NCBI RefSeq assembly: GCF_004402235.1
Contig: NZ_SOFS01000015.1
Location: 62,001-126,000 of the forward strand
Source of the DNA: Cryobacterium glucosi
GTDB taxonomy: Bacteria > Actinomycetota > Actinomycetes > Actinomycetales > Microbacteriaceae
Reading direction: 5' to 3'
DNA length: 64,000 nucleotides
Shown here one piece after another: positions 23,802 through 34,508 of the stretch (positions within the stretch are counted from its first letter, which is position 1; each line of letters begins with the position of its first letter). Below the pieces are notes generated by a model. It was not told the DNA's origin. It searched no databases and saw only the letters and a program-made list of their open reading frames with translations. The translations under genes and the position numbers were made by a program.

Positions 23802-26182
23802 GAGGCGCTCAGCGTCCAGTTTGACGCCAGTCCCCGGCCGTAGCCGTTCCCGGCATCCGCCCTGAGGCGCTCGTGCGCTTCTGCGACGTCGCGGTACACC
23901 CCGGAGAGAGTCGCGGCCATCGCCTGGATCGTGAACGAGCCGGAGACCATGGCCATGGCGCGCTCGGCGAATTCGGGGCCGAAGGGGCCGGCCGCGAGAT
24001 CGAGGGCTTCACGCACCCCGGTGGCGAGGCCTGCCGGCTTCCCGGTGTCGACAAGGAACCCGGTCACTCCCTGCTCGACGTAGGTGGCCGGTCCCCCGCC
24101 GTTCGGGGCGACCACGGTGAGCCCCGCGGCCATCGCCTCGAGCAACGCGATGCCGAACTCCTCCTTCATGCTCGCGCAGACGTACACGCCGTTCGCCGCG
24201 GCGAGGCCGGTGCGGCCGAGGCGGGTGGCGGCGAGCCAGCGGGCGACGGTGTCGTTGGAGCGGTGCCCGGCGAGCAGCAGCCCCGCAGAGGCGGCGTCGC
24301 CGCGCGGCACGACGGCGTGGATCCTGTCGAGCTGGCCGGCTTCGTCCGGAGTGGGATCCGTGAGGTCGCCTCCGACGATCAGGAGGTTGCAGGCGGACTG
24401 GAGCGCCGGATCGGCCGCCCAGGTTTCGACGAGGGTTGCCATGCCCTTGACCCGGTGCAGCCGGCCGACGGTGATCGCGAGCGGCAGTGCGCGGCGCTCC
24501 AGCGGGAGGGTTGCGAGGAGCTCGTCGAGCTGGCCGAGGGCGAGGGCACCCTCGACGCTCATCTGGGCGGGAACCACGGACGAGGGCGGGGCAGCCAGGT
24601 CGGGCTCGGCGTACGCTGCGGCCACGACCTCCGCGACCGGCGTGCCCTCGCTCGCCCCGGCGTCGACGAGCGAAGCCTCGATCACGCCGATGTCGATGCC
24701 CTCGGCGACGATCGAGTGGCGTTCCGGGTGCTGCGTCACGTCGATGCCGACGAGCTCGCGCAGGTCACGCTCGAGGTCTGGCCGGGGGAAGAGCACCGTG
24801 TGGGCGGCATCCGCTGCGAGGCGCTGCACGAGCCGGACGCGGAACCAGAAGTGATCGGCGGCATCGGCCGTGCCGAAGGTCGCGCGGGTGAGGGCACCGG
24901 CGGACTCGAGCGAGCGGATGAGGCTGTGCGGGTCCGGCGCGACGGTGAACACGACCGGGATGTCGAGTTCCCTGGCGACCGTCGAGGCGGCGAGGGTGCC
25001 CACGTCCGCCATCCGCAGGTGGATCGCGTCGACCGGCCCCGCGGCACGGAGCACCCGGCGGATGCCGCGCTGGGTCGCGATCCGGCGGGACCAGGCGTCG
25101 GCGGAGGCGACGGGCTCGCCGAGGAAGGGAACCGTCGCGAAGGCGTGGCCGGACAGGGTCGACGCGACCTCGGGCAGGCAGTCGAGCGCGGAGGCGAAGC
25201 CGCCGCGGGAGAGGGTCAGCACCCGGCCGACATCGCCCGTACCCGTGCCGGCACCGCTGCCGGACTGTCCGGAGACGAGCGCGTCCCCGAGCCGGACCAG
25301 CAGGGTCGCGATGCCGCCGTTGTCGCCGGAGCCGACCCGGGTCAGCGCGCCGTCGATGTCGGCGTGCAGGAAGAGCTGGGCGACGGTCGTTCCGCTGCTC
25401 CACGGTGCCCGCGGGTAGCGCGGCACGGTCAGGTCGATCACGGCGAGCCTGGCGACCTCGGCGAGGACCCCGCTGCCTGCGGCCAGTCCGGTGACGATTC
25501 GGAGGCCGGTGTCGTTGGAACCGATCCCGGTTCCGATCCCGGTTCCGATACCCGCGCCGGCGCCCGAGAGGGAGCCGGGACCGGCATCGGCGAGGCCCCG
25601 GTCGCCGATCGCGGCGATCGCGGCGGCCCGCACCTCTGTCGCCTCGGCCGGGTCGACGGCGACGCGGAACAGCATGCGTTCGGGAATGCGCCCCGAGATC
25701 TGGCCGATGGTTTCGACCAGTCTGGCCCGGGCGCCCGGCTCGGTGACGCCCAGCAGGGCGCCCTCGACGGCGAGGGCGACAGGGGCCGCGACGGCAGCGC
25801 TCCATTGCTCGAGGGTGCGCTGGGCGATCATCCCGGCGAAACCGCCGTCGATGACCATCCCGAGCAGGGGCGCGACCGCGTCGAAGCGGGGCAGGCGGGC
25901 GCCGAACGCCCAGGCCGCGTGCTCGCGGAGGAAGAGCTGCTCGTGCCCGAGGAGGGAGACGAGGACCTCGTCCGCCGTCTCGTCGAAGACCTGGGCGAGG
26001 GCGTGCACCGCGGCGATCGCGGTGACCTGGTCTGCCGGATCGACGGCGGCCTCTGCGAGCAGGCGCACGGCCCTGGTGCCGCCGTCCCGGCTCGCTGCAA
26101 CGGTGAGGTCGTCTGCGGCCATGATCGTGGCGAGGATCGAGTCCGCGCTCCGGAGCGAATCCAGTGTGCTCTGCGTTCCCAT
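23798..26182 (-). CDS. HEAT-repeat domain fused to GT4-type glycosyltransferase
   Basis: 794 aa. Residues about 25-190 are Ala/Leu-rich helical pairs of HEAT type (DPADQVTAIAAVHALAQVF, HEQLFLREHAAWAFGARLPR, EVRAAAIAAIGDRGLAD), then a Gly-rich stretch with repeated GIGTGIGTGIG. From about residue 280 it is a GT4 glycosyltransferase: LPLAITVGRLHRVKGMATLVETW, the E-x7-E motif in KEEFGIALLEAMAAGLTVVAPNGGGPATYV, and a C-terminal helix. HEAT repeats usually bind proteins, so this may be a scaffolded transferase. ATG at 26182 has AGGGAG upstream. It pairs with the overlapping GT1 gene; the product they make is unknown. Confidence 0.8.
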   Translation of the reverse strand: MGTQSTLDSLRSADSILATIMAADDLTVAASRDGGTRAVRLLAEAAVDPADQVTAIAAVHALAQVFDETADEVLVSLLGHEQLFLREHAAWAFGARLPRFDAVAPLLGMVIDGGFAGMIAQRTLEQWSAAVAAPVALAVEGALLGVTEPGARARLVETIGQISGRIPERMLFRVAVDPAEATEVRAAAIAAIGDRGLADAGPGSLSGAGAGIGTGIGTGIGSNDTGLRIVTGLAAGSGVLAEVARLAVIDLTVPRYPRAPWSSGTTVAQLFLHADIDGALTRVGSGDNGGIATLLVRLGDALVSGQSGSGAGTGTGDVGRVLTLSRGGFASALDCLPEVASTLSGHAFATVPFLGEPVASADAWSRRIATQRGIRRVLRAAGPVDAIHLRMADVGTLAASTVARELDIPVVFTVAPDPHSLIRSLESAGALTRATFGTADAADHFWFRVRLVQRLAADAAHTVLFPRPDLERDLRELVGIDVTQHPERHSIVAEGIDIGVIEASLVDAGASEGTPVAEVVAAAYAEPDLAAPPSSVVPAQMSVEGALALGQLDELLATLPLERRALPLAITVGRLHRVKGMATLVETWAADPALQSACNLLIVGGDLTDPTPDEAGQLDRIHAVVPRGDAASAGLLLAGHRSNDTVARWLAATRLGRTGLAAANGVYVCASMKEEFGIALLEAMAAGLTVVAPNGGGPATYVEQGVTGFLVDTGKPAGLATGVREALDLAAGPFGPEFAERAMAMVSGSFTIQAMAATLSGVYRDVAEAHERLRADAGNGYGRGLASNWTLSAS
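25528..25560. repeat. Short tandem repeat in the HEAT-glycosyltransferase gene
   Basis: Three direct copies of a 12-bp unit (GATCCCGGTTCC-like) encode GIGTGIGTGIG, a flexible Gly-rich hinge between the HEAT and glycosyltransferase parts. Repeats of this kind vary in copy number by slippage. Confidence 0.6.
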
Positions 26183-26397
26183 GGTCGAACTCCCTGTCTG
26201 CCGGCGATGCCGCGGCTGGTGTCGGCCGGTGGGCCGAGAATGGCCCGGTGGGCCGGGACAAAAGCCCCTTGTCGATTCAACGCCACTTTCCCGGTTCGCG
26301 CGCCCTTCCGGGCTGGGAATCACCCGAGAGGACGCATCGCCGTTCTCAGACCCTGCGGCGGCTGCCGTTGTGCCGGTACGCAGTCAAAAGGAGCATC

Positions 26398-28718
<2,321 letters not shown>

Positions 28719-28722
<4 letters not shown>

Positions 28723-29183
28723 GACGCCGGGCCGAGCACCACGCGGAGCATGCCGGTGAAGACCGCCCGCTCGGCGCCGAGCGGAGTGAAGAAACGTTGG
28801 TCGACGCCTTCCACGGCCGCGTTCGCGTGGCGGGCGAGCTCGGCTCCCGTCACTGTCACCCTGAGGGACTTCGCCCGGGCATCCGTCGGGTGACCCCGCC
28901 GTTCCACGAGGTCCTTCCGTTCCAGGGTGCGCAGCACCTGCGAGGTCATCATCGGGTCCGTTCCGGCGTGGCGGGAGAGTTCGCGCTGGGTGGTCGGCCC
29001 GTCCGTGTCGAGCCACGCGAGCGAGGCGAGCAGCACGAACTGCACATGGGTCAGGCCGAACGGCCGGAGCGCCGCCCGCTGGGCCGCCTGCCAGGCGTTG
29101 GTGACCCGCCACAGCATCAGCCCCGTGCTGTCCTCCGCGGTCGCGAACTCGCTGTCGAGCCCGCTCTCCTCGGCGTCCGGCAT
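28719..29183 (-). CDS. MarR family transcriptional regulator
   Basis: 154 aa. The winged helix is clear: TQRELSRHAGTDPMMTSQVLRTLERKDLVERRGHPTDARAKSLRVTVTG at about residues 64-113, including the DxRxK wing. Helices on both sides dimerise. Its ATG overlaps the SRPBCC stop (TGATG), so they are one operon. The 20-bp palindrome at 29684-29703 upstream of that operon is the obvious autoregulatory site. Its stop overlaps the convergent FdhF2 stop by 4 bp. Confidence 0.9.
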
Positions 29184-29641
29184 CAGTGGTCAGGGTCTTC
29201 AGGGTCAGCAGGGTCAGCAGGGTCAGCGGATGCCTCGGCGAGCGCGAACAGCCCGGCCATCGCCTCGGGGAAGTCCGCACTGATCTCCGGGCCGAGCCCC
29301 GGTCCGATCTCGTCAGCATCCTGCCCGGTGATCACGAGTTCGTGGGTGACCCGCGTGCCGCCGTCACTCGGTGTGAACACGTGCCGGAACGTCAGCACGA
29401 CGTCGCCGAATGTGGTCTCGTCGGCATACCGTTCGTTCGGGGCCAGTTCGATGATGCGGGATCGGAACGTGTCCTGCCCGACCGGCGTCACGCTCAACTC
29501 CGTGCCGACGGTGAATGCACCGTCCATCTCGAAGACGTCCCCGCCCGCGGCCGCGGCGACCCCGGTGTGGATGTCCCGAAAAGCCGCCCAGACCGCGGCG
29601 GGTGTGGCACTGGTGTCTGCCGTGTACTCAGTTCTCCACAT
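29183..29641 (-). CDS. SRPBCC/AHSA1-like lipid- or ligand-binding protein
   Basis: 152 aa, START-like helix-grip fold: EYTADTSATPAAVWAAFRDIHTG at the N-terminus, SRIIELAPNERYADETTF in the sheet, and the long C-terminal helix DFPEAMAGLFALAEASA. Such proteins bind hydrophobic ligands and are often paired with ArsR or MarR regulators. The C-terminus is a low-complexity ADPADPADPEDPDH tail encoded by 9-bp tandem repeats. It is the first gene of a two-gene operon with the MarR regulator, behind the palindrome at 29684-29703. Confidence 0.82.
   Translation of the reverse strand: MWRTEYTADTSATPAAVWAAFRDIHTGVAAAAGGDVFEMDGAFTVGTELSVTPVGQDTFRSRIIELAPNERYADETTFGDVVLTFRHVFTPSDGGTRVTHELVITGQDADEIGPGLGPEISADFPEAMAGLFALAEASADPADPADPEDPDH
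29192..29227. repeat. 9-bp tandem repeat in the SRPBCC gene 3' end
   Basis: Four 9-bp units (three exact agggtcagc, one agggtcttc) encode the C-terminal DPA/DPE repeats. The units are in frame, so copy-number changes would only lengthen or shorten the acidic tail. Confidence 0.85.
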
Positions 29642-29683
29642 CAGATGACCTCTCGTCCGAAGCTGCCCCTCGTAGCGGGACAG

Positions 29684-29703
29684 TTAGTATGCGCACATAC
29701 TAA
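29684..29703. promoter_or_regulatory. 20-bp palindrome, probable MarR operator
   Basis: TTAGTATGCGCACATACTAA has perfect 8-bp arms (TTAGTATG and CATACTAA) around a CGCA centre. It lies 43 bp upstream of the SRPBCC-marR operon start and overlaps the end of fdhD. Size, symmetry and position match MarR autoregulatory operators. On the minus strand CATACTAACTG inside it could be part of the -10 region. Confidence 0.65.
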
Positions 29704-30638
29704 TTCGGCGCCGCGGAACCGGCAAGGGCCGATGGGGCAGAACTCGCAACACTCGCAGCACCCTCGGCACCCTCAGCAACGGCGATATCTTCCGCTGCGC
29801 GACCGCCACCGCCGGTGATCCTCTCGGCGCCCGCGTAGACCACCATCGAGTCGCCGCGCAGGAAGCCGACCAGGGTCATGCCCACCTCGGCGGCGAGTTC
29901 CGCCGCGAGGGAGGACGGCGCGGAGACCGCGGCCAGCATCGGGATGCCGGCCATCGCCGCCTTCTGGACGAGTTCGAAACTCGCCCGGCCGGAAACCTGG
30001 AGCACGGTTCCACGCAGCGGCAGCCGGTCCTCCTTGACCGCCCATCCGATCACCTTGTCGACGGCGTTGTGGCGCCCGACGTCCTCGCGCAGCACGAGCA
30101 GTTCCCCGGTGGCGGCGTCGAAGAGCCCGGCAGCGTGCAGGCCGCCGGTCTTCTCGAATACCCGCTGGCCGGCCCGGAGCACCTCCGGGAAAGTGACGAG
30201 GCGTTCGGCGTCGAGGAGCACAGGGTCGTCCGAGACGGTGAAGACCGACCGGGTGCGCACGGCGTCGATGTTCGCCTTGCCGCAGAGCCCGCACGCGCTC
30301 GTGGTGAGGAAGTTCCGCTCGAGGCTCGGGTCGGGAGCAGCCACGCCCGGCGCGAGGCTCACGTCGAGAACGTTGTAGGTGTTCTCTCCGTCGACGGTAG
30401 CGCCGGCGCAGTAGCGCGCCGCGAAGAAATGCTCGCCGCGGCTGATCACGCCCTCGGAGACCAGGAAGCCCGCGGCCAGGTCATAGTCGTTGCCGGGCGT
30501 GCGCATCGTGACCGCGAGCGAGGTGCCGTTCACGCGGATCTCGAGCGGCTCCTCGACGGCGAGCACGTCTTCTCGGCTGGTCCTCCGGCCGCCGACCGTG
30601 AGCCGGACGACCTTTCGTCGTGCCGTGATTCGTGTCAT
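29700..30638 (-). CDS. fdhD: FdhD, formate dehydrogenase sulfurtransferase accessory protein
   Basis: 312 aa. FdhD carries sulfur to the bis-MGD cofactor to make active formate dehydrogenase. Its signature is present: [35 protein letters not shown], the sulfur-relay CGLCG in [35 protein letters not shown] and [30 protein letters not shown]. About 30 Ala-rich residues at the C-terminus are not conserved. Nine bases separate the moaA stop from the fdhD ATG region, so moaA-fdhD is an operon. It supports the FdhF2 enzyme at 26398-28722. Confidence 0.95.
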   Translation of the reverse strand: MTRITARRKVVRLTVGGRRTSREDVLAVEEPLEIRVNGTSLAVTMRTPGNDYDLAAGFLVSEGVISRGEHFFAARYCAGATVDGENTYNVLDVSLAPGVAAPDPSLERNFLTTSACGLCGKANIDAVRTRSVFTVSDDPVLLDAERLVTFPEVLRAGQRVFEKTGGLHAAGLFDAATGELLVLREDVGRHNAVDKVIGWAVKEDRLPLRGTVLQVSGRASFELVQKAAMAGIPMLAAVSAPSSLAAELAAEVGMTLVGFLRGDSMVVYAGAERITGGGGRAAEDIAVAEGAEGAASVASSAPSALAGSAAPN

Positions 30639-30647
30639 TGTTCCTGG

Positions 30648-31694
30648 TCACCCTCCGATGTACGACATCTCGATCTTCTTCTTACCGGATGCCCGCAGTT
30701 CGCTCGTTTTCGCGCTCCGCAGGTCCGAATACCGGTCGGTCCGCTCTCGCCAGACCGCGGCCATGGCGGCGGAGAGGTCGTCGTCCGTTGCGCCGCCGCG
30801 CAGGAGCGCGCGCAGGTCGTGTCCCTCCGTCGCGAACAGGCAGGTGAAGAGTTTGCCGTCCGTCGACACCCGGGCGCGGGAGCAGGTCGAGCAGAACGAC
30901 TGCGTCACGCTCGAGATCACCCCGATCTCGCCGCTGCCGTCCCGGTACCGCCAGCGGCTCGAGGTCTCCCCTGTGTAGTTCGGGGCGATCTCCTCCAGCG
31001 GCAGTTCGGCGTCGATCCGGGCGATCACCTCGCGGGACGGCACGACGGCGCCCATCCCCCAGCCGTTGCTCGATCCGACGTCCATGAATTCGATGAAGCG
31101 GAGGATGACCGGCGTGCCCTGGAAATGCCGCGCCATGGCGAGGATGTCCCCGTCGTTCTGGCCGCGCTTGACGACCATGTTGACCTTGACCGGGCCGAGC
31201 CCGACGGCCGCGGCGACGTCGATGCCGTGCAGGACCTTCGCGACCGGGAAGTTCACGTCGTTCATGGCCCGGAAGGTCGCGTCGTCGAGGGAGTCGAGGG
31301 ACACCGTGACCCGGCGAAGTCCCGCGTCCTTGAGGGCCTGGGCCTTGACCGCGAGCGCCGAGCCGTTGGTGGTCAGGGCGATGTCGATGGGCCGTCCGTC
31401 CGGGGTGCGGAGTACCGCAAGCTCGGCGACGAGGTCTTCGAGGCCGCGGCGCAGCAACGGCTCCCCTCCGGTCAGCCGGATCTTGCCGACCCCGTGCGCG
31501 ACGCTCACCCGGGCGAGCCGGGTGATCTCCTCGAAGGTGAGCAGTTCGTCGCGTTCCATGAAGGCGAAGTCGCGGCCGAAGATCTCCTTCGGCATGCAGT
31601 ACACGCACCGGAAGTTGCACCGGTCCGTGACCGAGATCCGCAGGTCGTGCAGCGGCCGGCCTCGGGTGTCCGTGAGTGTCGGGTTTCCGGTCAT
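30648..31694 (-). CDS. moaA: GTP 3',8-cyclase MoaA (molybdenum cofactor step 1)
   Basis: 348 aa radical SAM enzyme that, with MoaC, converts GTP to cyclic pyranopterin monophosphate. The SAM cluster motif is CNFRCVYC ([17 protein letters not shown]), [14 protein letters not shown] follows, and the C-terminal second cluster is [20 protein letters not shown]. It ends ...[11 protein letters not shown], and the C-terminal Gly-Gly is the conserved MoaA tail. The ATG at 31694 is preferred to a GTG 9 bases upstream because TAGGGT lies exactly 7 bases before it, a leaderless promoter pattern seen repeatedly here. Confidence 0.95.
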   Translation of the reverse strand: MTGNPTLTDTRGRPLHDLRISVTDRCNFRCVYCMPKEIFGRDFAFMERDELLTFEEITRLARVSVAHGVGKIRLTGGEPLLRRGLEDLVAELAVLRTPDGRPIDIALTTNGSALAVKAQALKDAGLRRVTVSLDSLDDATFRAMNDVNFPVAKVLHGIDVAAAVGLGPVKVNMVVKRGQNDGDILAMARHFQGTPVILRFIEFMDVGSSNGWGMGAVVPSREVIARIDAELPLEEIAPNYTGETSSRWRYRDGSGEIGVISSVTQSFCSTCSRARVSTDGKLFTCLFATEGHDLRALLRGGATDDDLSAAMAAVWRERTDRYSDLRSAKTSELRASGKKKIEMSYIGG

Positions 31695-31701
31695 ACGCTC
31701 C

Positions 31702-31707
31702 ACCCTA
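31702..31707 (-). promoter_or_regulatory. -10 element for leaderless moaA transcript
   Basis: TAGGGT on the minus strand ends 7 bases before the moaA ATG at 31694. Same spacing as for guanine deaminase, the MocA-like gene and moeB. Confidence 0.5.
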
Positions 31708-31803
31708 ATCTTCTGTCATCACGGCCCCGCGACACGGATGCCCGACCGGGGCGGCCCCGGCCGGGCATCCGTTCGAAACGGTTGCTCTTACGTCACTGAT
31801 TCA

Positions 31804-33018
31804 CTACTTGACGTAACCGTTCGGGTTGAGCACATATTTCACGGACTTGCCGGCGTCGAACTCGGCGTAGCCGCGCGGCGCGTCCTCGAGGCTGATCGCC
31901 TGGGCGTTGACGGCCTTCGCGATCTGCACCTTGTCGTGCAGGATCGCCATCATGAGCTTGCGGTTGTACTTCATCACCGGGCACTGGCCCGTGGTGAAGG
32001 ACAGCGACTTCGCCCAGCCGAGCCCCAGCCGGATCGAGAGCGACCCGACCTTCGCAGCCTCGTCGACCCCGCCCGGGTCACCGGTGACGTAGAGCCCGGG
32101 GATGCCGAGCGCGCCGCCGGCGGCGGTGATGGTCATGAGCGAGTTGAGCACCGTCGCCGGCCGCTCCTCCCCCGCCGCCTGGCCGTGCCCGCGGGCCTCG
32201 AAGCCGACCGCGTCAACGGCGCAGTCGACCTCTGGGACGCCGAGGATCTGTTCGATCTGGTCCTGCGGGTCGCCCTTGCGCAGGTCGACCGTCTCGCAGC
32301 CGAAGCTGCGGGCCTGGGCCAGCCGCTCCTCGTTGAGGTCGCCGACGATGACGGCGGCCGCTCCGAGCAGGTGCGCGGATGCCGCTGCCGCGAGGCCGAC
32401 CGGCCCTGCTCCTGCGACGTAGACCGTCGACCCGACGCCGACGTTGGCGCTCACCGCCCCGTGGAACCCGGTGGGGAAGATGTCGGAGAGCATGGTCAGG
32501 TCCATGATCTTCGCGAGGGCCTGGGCCCGGTCCGGGAACTTCAGGAGGTTCCAGTCGGCGTACGGCACGAGAACGTACTCGGCCTGGCCGCCGACCCAGC
32601 CGCCCATGTCGACATAGCCGTACGCGCTGCCGGGGCGGTCGGGGTTGACGTTCAGGCAGATCCCGGTCTTGCGCTCCTTGCAGTTGCGACACCGGCCGCA
32701 GGAGATATTGAACGGGACCGACACGATGTCGCCGACCTTGATGAACTCGACATCGGGCCCGGTCTCGACGACCTCGCCGGTGATCTCGTGACCGAGCACG
32801 AGGTCGGCCGGGGCTGTCGTGCGTCCACGGACCATGTGCTGGTCCGAGCCGCAGATGTTGGTGCTGACCGTGCGGAGGATGACCCCGTGCGGTACCTTCC
32901 GGCCGACGTTGGCCGGGTTGACGCCGGGCCCGTCCTTCAGCTCGAAGGTGGGGTAGTCGATGTCGATGACCTCGACGTGCCCCGGGCTCTTGTAGGCAAC
33001 TGCTCTGTTCCCTGTCAT
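31804..33018 (-). CDS. fdhA: Glutathione-independent formaldehyde dehydrogenase (Zn-dependent)
   Basis: 404 aa medium-chain zinc dehydrogenase. Catalytic zinc: C in TNICGSDQHMVRG and H-E in VLGHEITG. Structural zinc: CGRCRNCKERKTGIC. NAD-binding: VAGAGPVGLAAAASAHLLG. The insert EVDCAVDAVGFEARGHG and the N-terminal AVAYKSPGHVEVIDIDYP are typical of the Pseudomonas putida-type enzyme that oxidises formaldehyde to formate with tightly bound NAD and no glutathione. AGGAAGG precedes the ATG. Together with FdhF2/FdhD it gives a possible formaldehyde-to-CO2 route. Confidence 0.9.
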   Translation of the reverse strand: MTGNRAVAYKSPGHVEVIDIDYPTFELKDGPGVNPANVGRKVPHGVILRTVSTNICGSDQHMVRGRTTAPADLVLGHEITGEVVETGPDVEFIKVGDIVSVPFNISCGRCRNCKERKTGICLNVNPDRPGSAYGYVDMGGWVGGQAEYVLVPYADWNLLKFPDRAQALAKIMDLTMLSDIFPTGFHGAVSANVGVGSTVYVAGAGPVGLAAAASAHLLGAAAVIVGDLNEERLAQARSFGCETVDLRKGDPQDQIEQILGVPEVDCAVDAVGFEARGHGQAAGEERPATVLNSLMTITAAGGALGIPGLYVTGDPGGVDEAAKVGSLSIRLGLGWAKSLSFTTGQCPVMKYNRKLMMAILHDKVQIAKAVNAQAISLEDAPRGYAEFDAGKSVKYVLNPNGYVK

Positions 33019-33221
33019 TACATACCTTCCTAGGTTCTGCGTAGTGATCCTCTGTGCACGGCCGTTTCGATCGTGCGAGATTGCAGTGGTGCTAGTTGGT
33101 GCGCTGTGGGGTGGCGCTTACTCGGTGGTGCCGTCTTCGACGAAACACCCATCGGCTGGGGATATCAAGGGGGTTGCCGAGACTCTGGGCGGATGCGGAT
33201 GCGCCGGCCGCCGGGAGCGCC

Positions 33222-33227
33222 TAGCGT
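33222..33227 (+). promoter_or_regulatory. -10 element for leaderless moeB operon transcript
   Basis: TAGCGT ends 7 bases before the moeB ATG at 33235. The rest of the 216-bp divergent gap with formaldehyde dehydrogenase shows no recognised operator or Moco riboswitch. Confidence 0.5.
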
Positions 33228-33234
33228 AAGGGGC

Positions 33235-34506
33235 ATGGCCCTTCCTCCCCTTGTCGAACCCGTCGCCCGGCTCACCCCGACCGAATCCGTGCGCACCGCC
33301 CGTCAACGCCGCCTGCCGCAGCTCGACGAGCTCGGCCAGCGTCGCCTGGCGAACGCGAAGGTGCTCGTGCTCGGCGCGGGCGGCCTCGGCTCCCCGGCCC
33401 TGCTCTACCTGGCGGCGGCCGGGATCGGCACGATCGGCATCGTCGACGGCGACGACGTCGAGCCGAGCAACCTGCAACGCCAGATCGTGCACGGCCAGGC
33501 GGATGTCGGCAGGTCGAAGGTCGTGAGTGCCGCGGAGTCCATCGCGGCCATCGCCCCGGCGACCATTGTCATCCAGCATGCCGAGCGGCTCGACCACGGC
33601 AATGCCCGCGCGCTCATCTCCGGGTACGACGTCGTGATCGACGGCACCGACAATTTCCCGACCCGGTTCCTCGTGAACGACGTCTCCGCCGAACTGGGGA
33701 AGCCGCTCGTCTGGGCATCCGTGCTGCGCTTCGATGCCCAGCTCTCGGTGTTCTGGGCCACCCCGCCCGAAGGGAGCGGCGTTGCGGGCGTGCAGCTGCG
33801 GGACCTGTTCCCGAATCCGCCCGCCGAGGGCGAAGTGCCGAGTTGCGCGGAGGCCGGCGTGCTCGGCGCCCTCTGCGGCCAGGTCGGTTCGCTGATGGCG
33901 ACGGAGGCGATCAAGCTCGTCGCCGGCATCGGCGCACCGTTGATCGGGCGGGTGCTCGTGATCGACGCCCTCTCCGGGCGGTTCACCGAGGTACCGCTCG
34001 TCGGCGGAGACGCGGAAGGGCACGCCCGGGCCGCCAGGGAGGCCGCCGCGGCTGCCGCGACCGACTCCGGTACGGCAAACATGCAAGCCCCCGTGCCGAC
34101 CTGGCCGACACTGTCGGCGGCCGAGCTCGTCTCCCGCCTGGTCGCGCGCGCGAACGGGGCGGACGACTTCATCGTCCTCGACGTGCGTGAGCCGGGTGAA
34201 CACGCCGAGAGTGCGGTGCCCGGCTCCCTGCTGCTCCCCCTCGACCAGCTGCGCACCCCGGAGGGACTGGCGTCGCTGCCGCGCGACGTTCCCCTCGTGC
34301 TGCACTGCGCGCAGGGGCCGCGCGCGCTGAGCGCCGCCGCCGCGCTCGCCGCGGACGGCTTCACCGACCTGACACTGCTCGAGGGCGGGATCATCGCCTG
34401 GGACGCCGCCGTCGCCGACGGCGGAGCTCCCGGTTTCGGCCAGAAGTGGTCGACCCAGTGGTCGGGGACCTGGTCCCCCGAGTGGTCCGTCGAAGCGCGG
34501 AGCTGA
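33235..34506 (+). CDS. MoeB/ThiF-type adenylyltransferase fused to rhodanese (MoeZ-like)
   Basis: 423 aa. The N-terminal E1-like domain (about 20-250) adenylates the C-terminal Gly-Gly of MoaD: GAGGLG at 48-53, DGDDVEPSNLQRQ, and the catalytic-type C204 in PSCAEAGVLG. Residues 290-395 are a rhodanese domain with persulfide C358 in LHCAQGPRA, expected to deliver sulfur. Both zinc-binding CxxC pairs of MoeB are absent: the usual CYRCLF is here VQLRDLF, and the later pair is missing. The C-terminus carries W405, W409, W413 and W417 spaced exactly four apart. It is first in the cofactor operon. Confidence 0.88.
   Translation: MALPPLVEPVARLTPTESVRTARQRRLPQLDELGQRRLANAKVLVLGAGGLGSPALLYLAAAGIGTIGIVDGDDVEPSNLQRQIVHGQADVGRSKVVSAAESIAAIAPATIVIQHAERLDHGNARALISGYDVVIDGTDNFPTRFLVNDVSAELGKPLVWASVLRFDAQLSVFWATPPEGSGVAGVQLRDLFPNPPAEGEVPSCAEAGVLGALCGQVGSLMATEAIKLVAGIGAPLIGRVLVIDALSGRFTEVPLVGGDAEGHARAAREAAAAAATDSGTANMQAPVPTWPTLSAAELVSRLVARANGADDFIVLDVREPGEHAESAVPGSLLLPLDQLRTPEGLASLPRDVPLVLHCAQGPRALSAAAALAADGFTDLTLLEGGIIAWDAAVADGGAPGFGQKWSTQWSGTWSPEWSVEARS
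34446..34496. repeat. 12-bp degenerate tandem repeat encoding a Trp-Ser tail
   Basis: Four degenerate 12-bp units (each containing tggtc) encode WSTQ-WSGT-WSPE-WSVE at the C-terminus of the MoeB-rhodanese protein. The phase keeps Trp-Ser at every fourth residue. Confidence 0.7.
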
Positions 34507-34508
34507 CC

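Noticed and set aside
25528-25560. Short direct repeats as a CRISPR array
   Set aside because: The units are 12 bp, contiguous without spacers and in the coding frame of a glycosyltransferase.
33019-33234. Moco riboswitch or operator in the divergent gap before moeB
   Set aside because: No conserved Moco-RNA helices could be recognised, and the TAGCGT-7-ATG spacing leaves no leader for a riboswitch.
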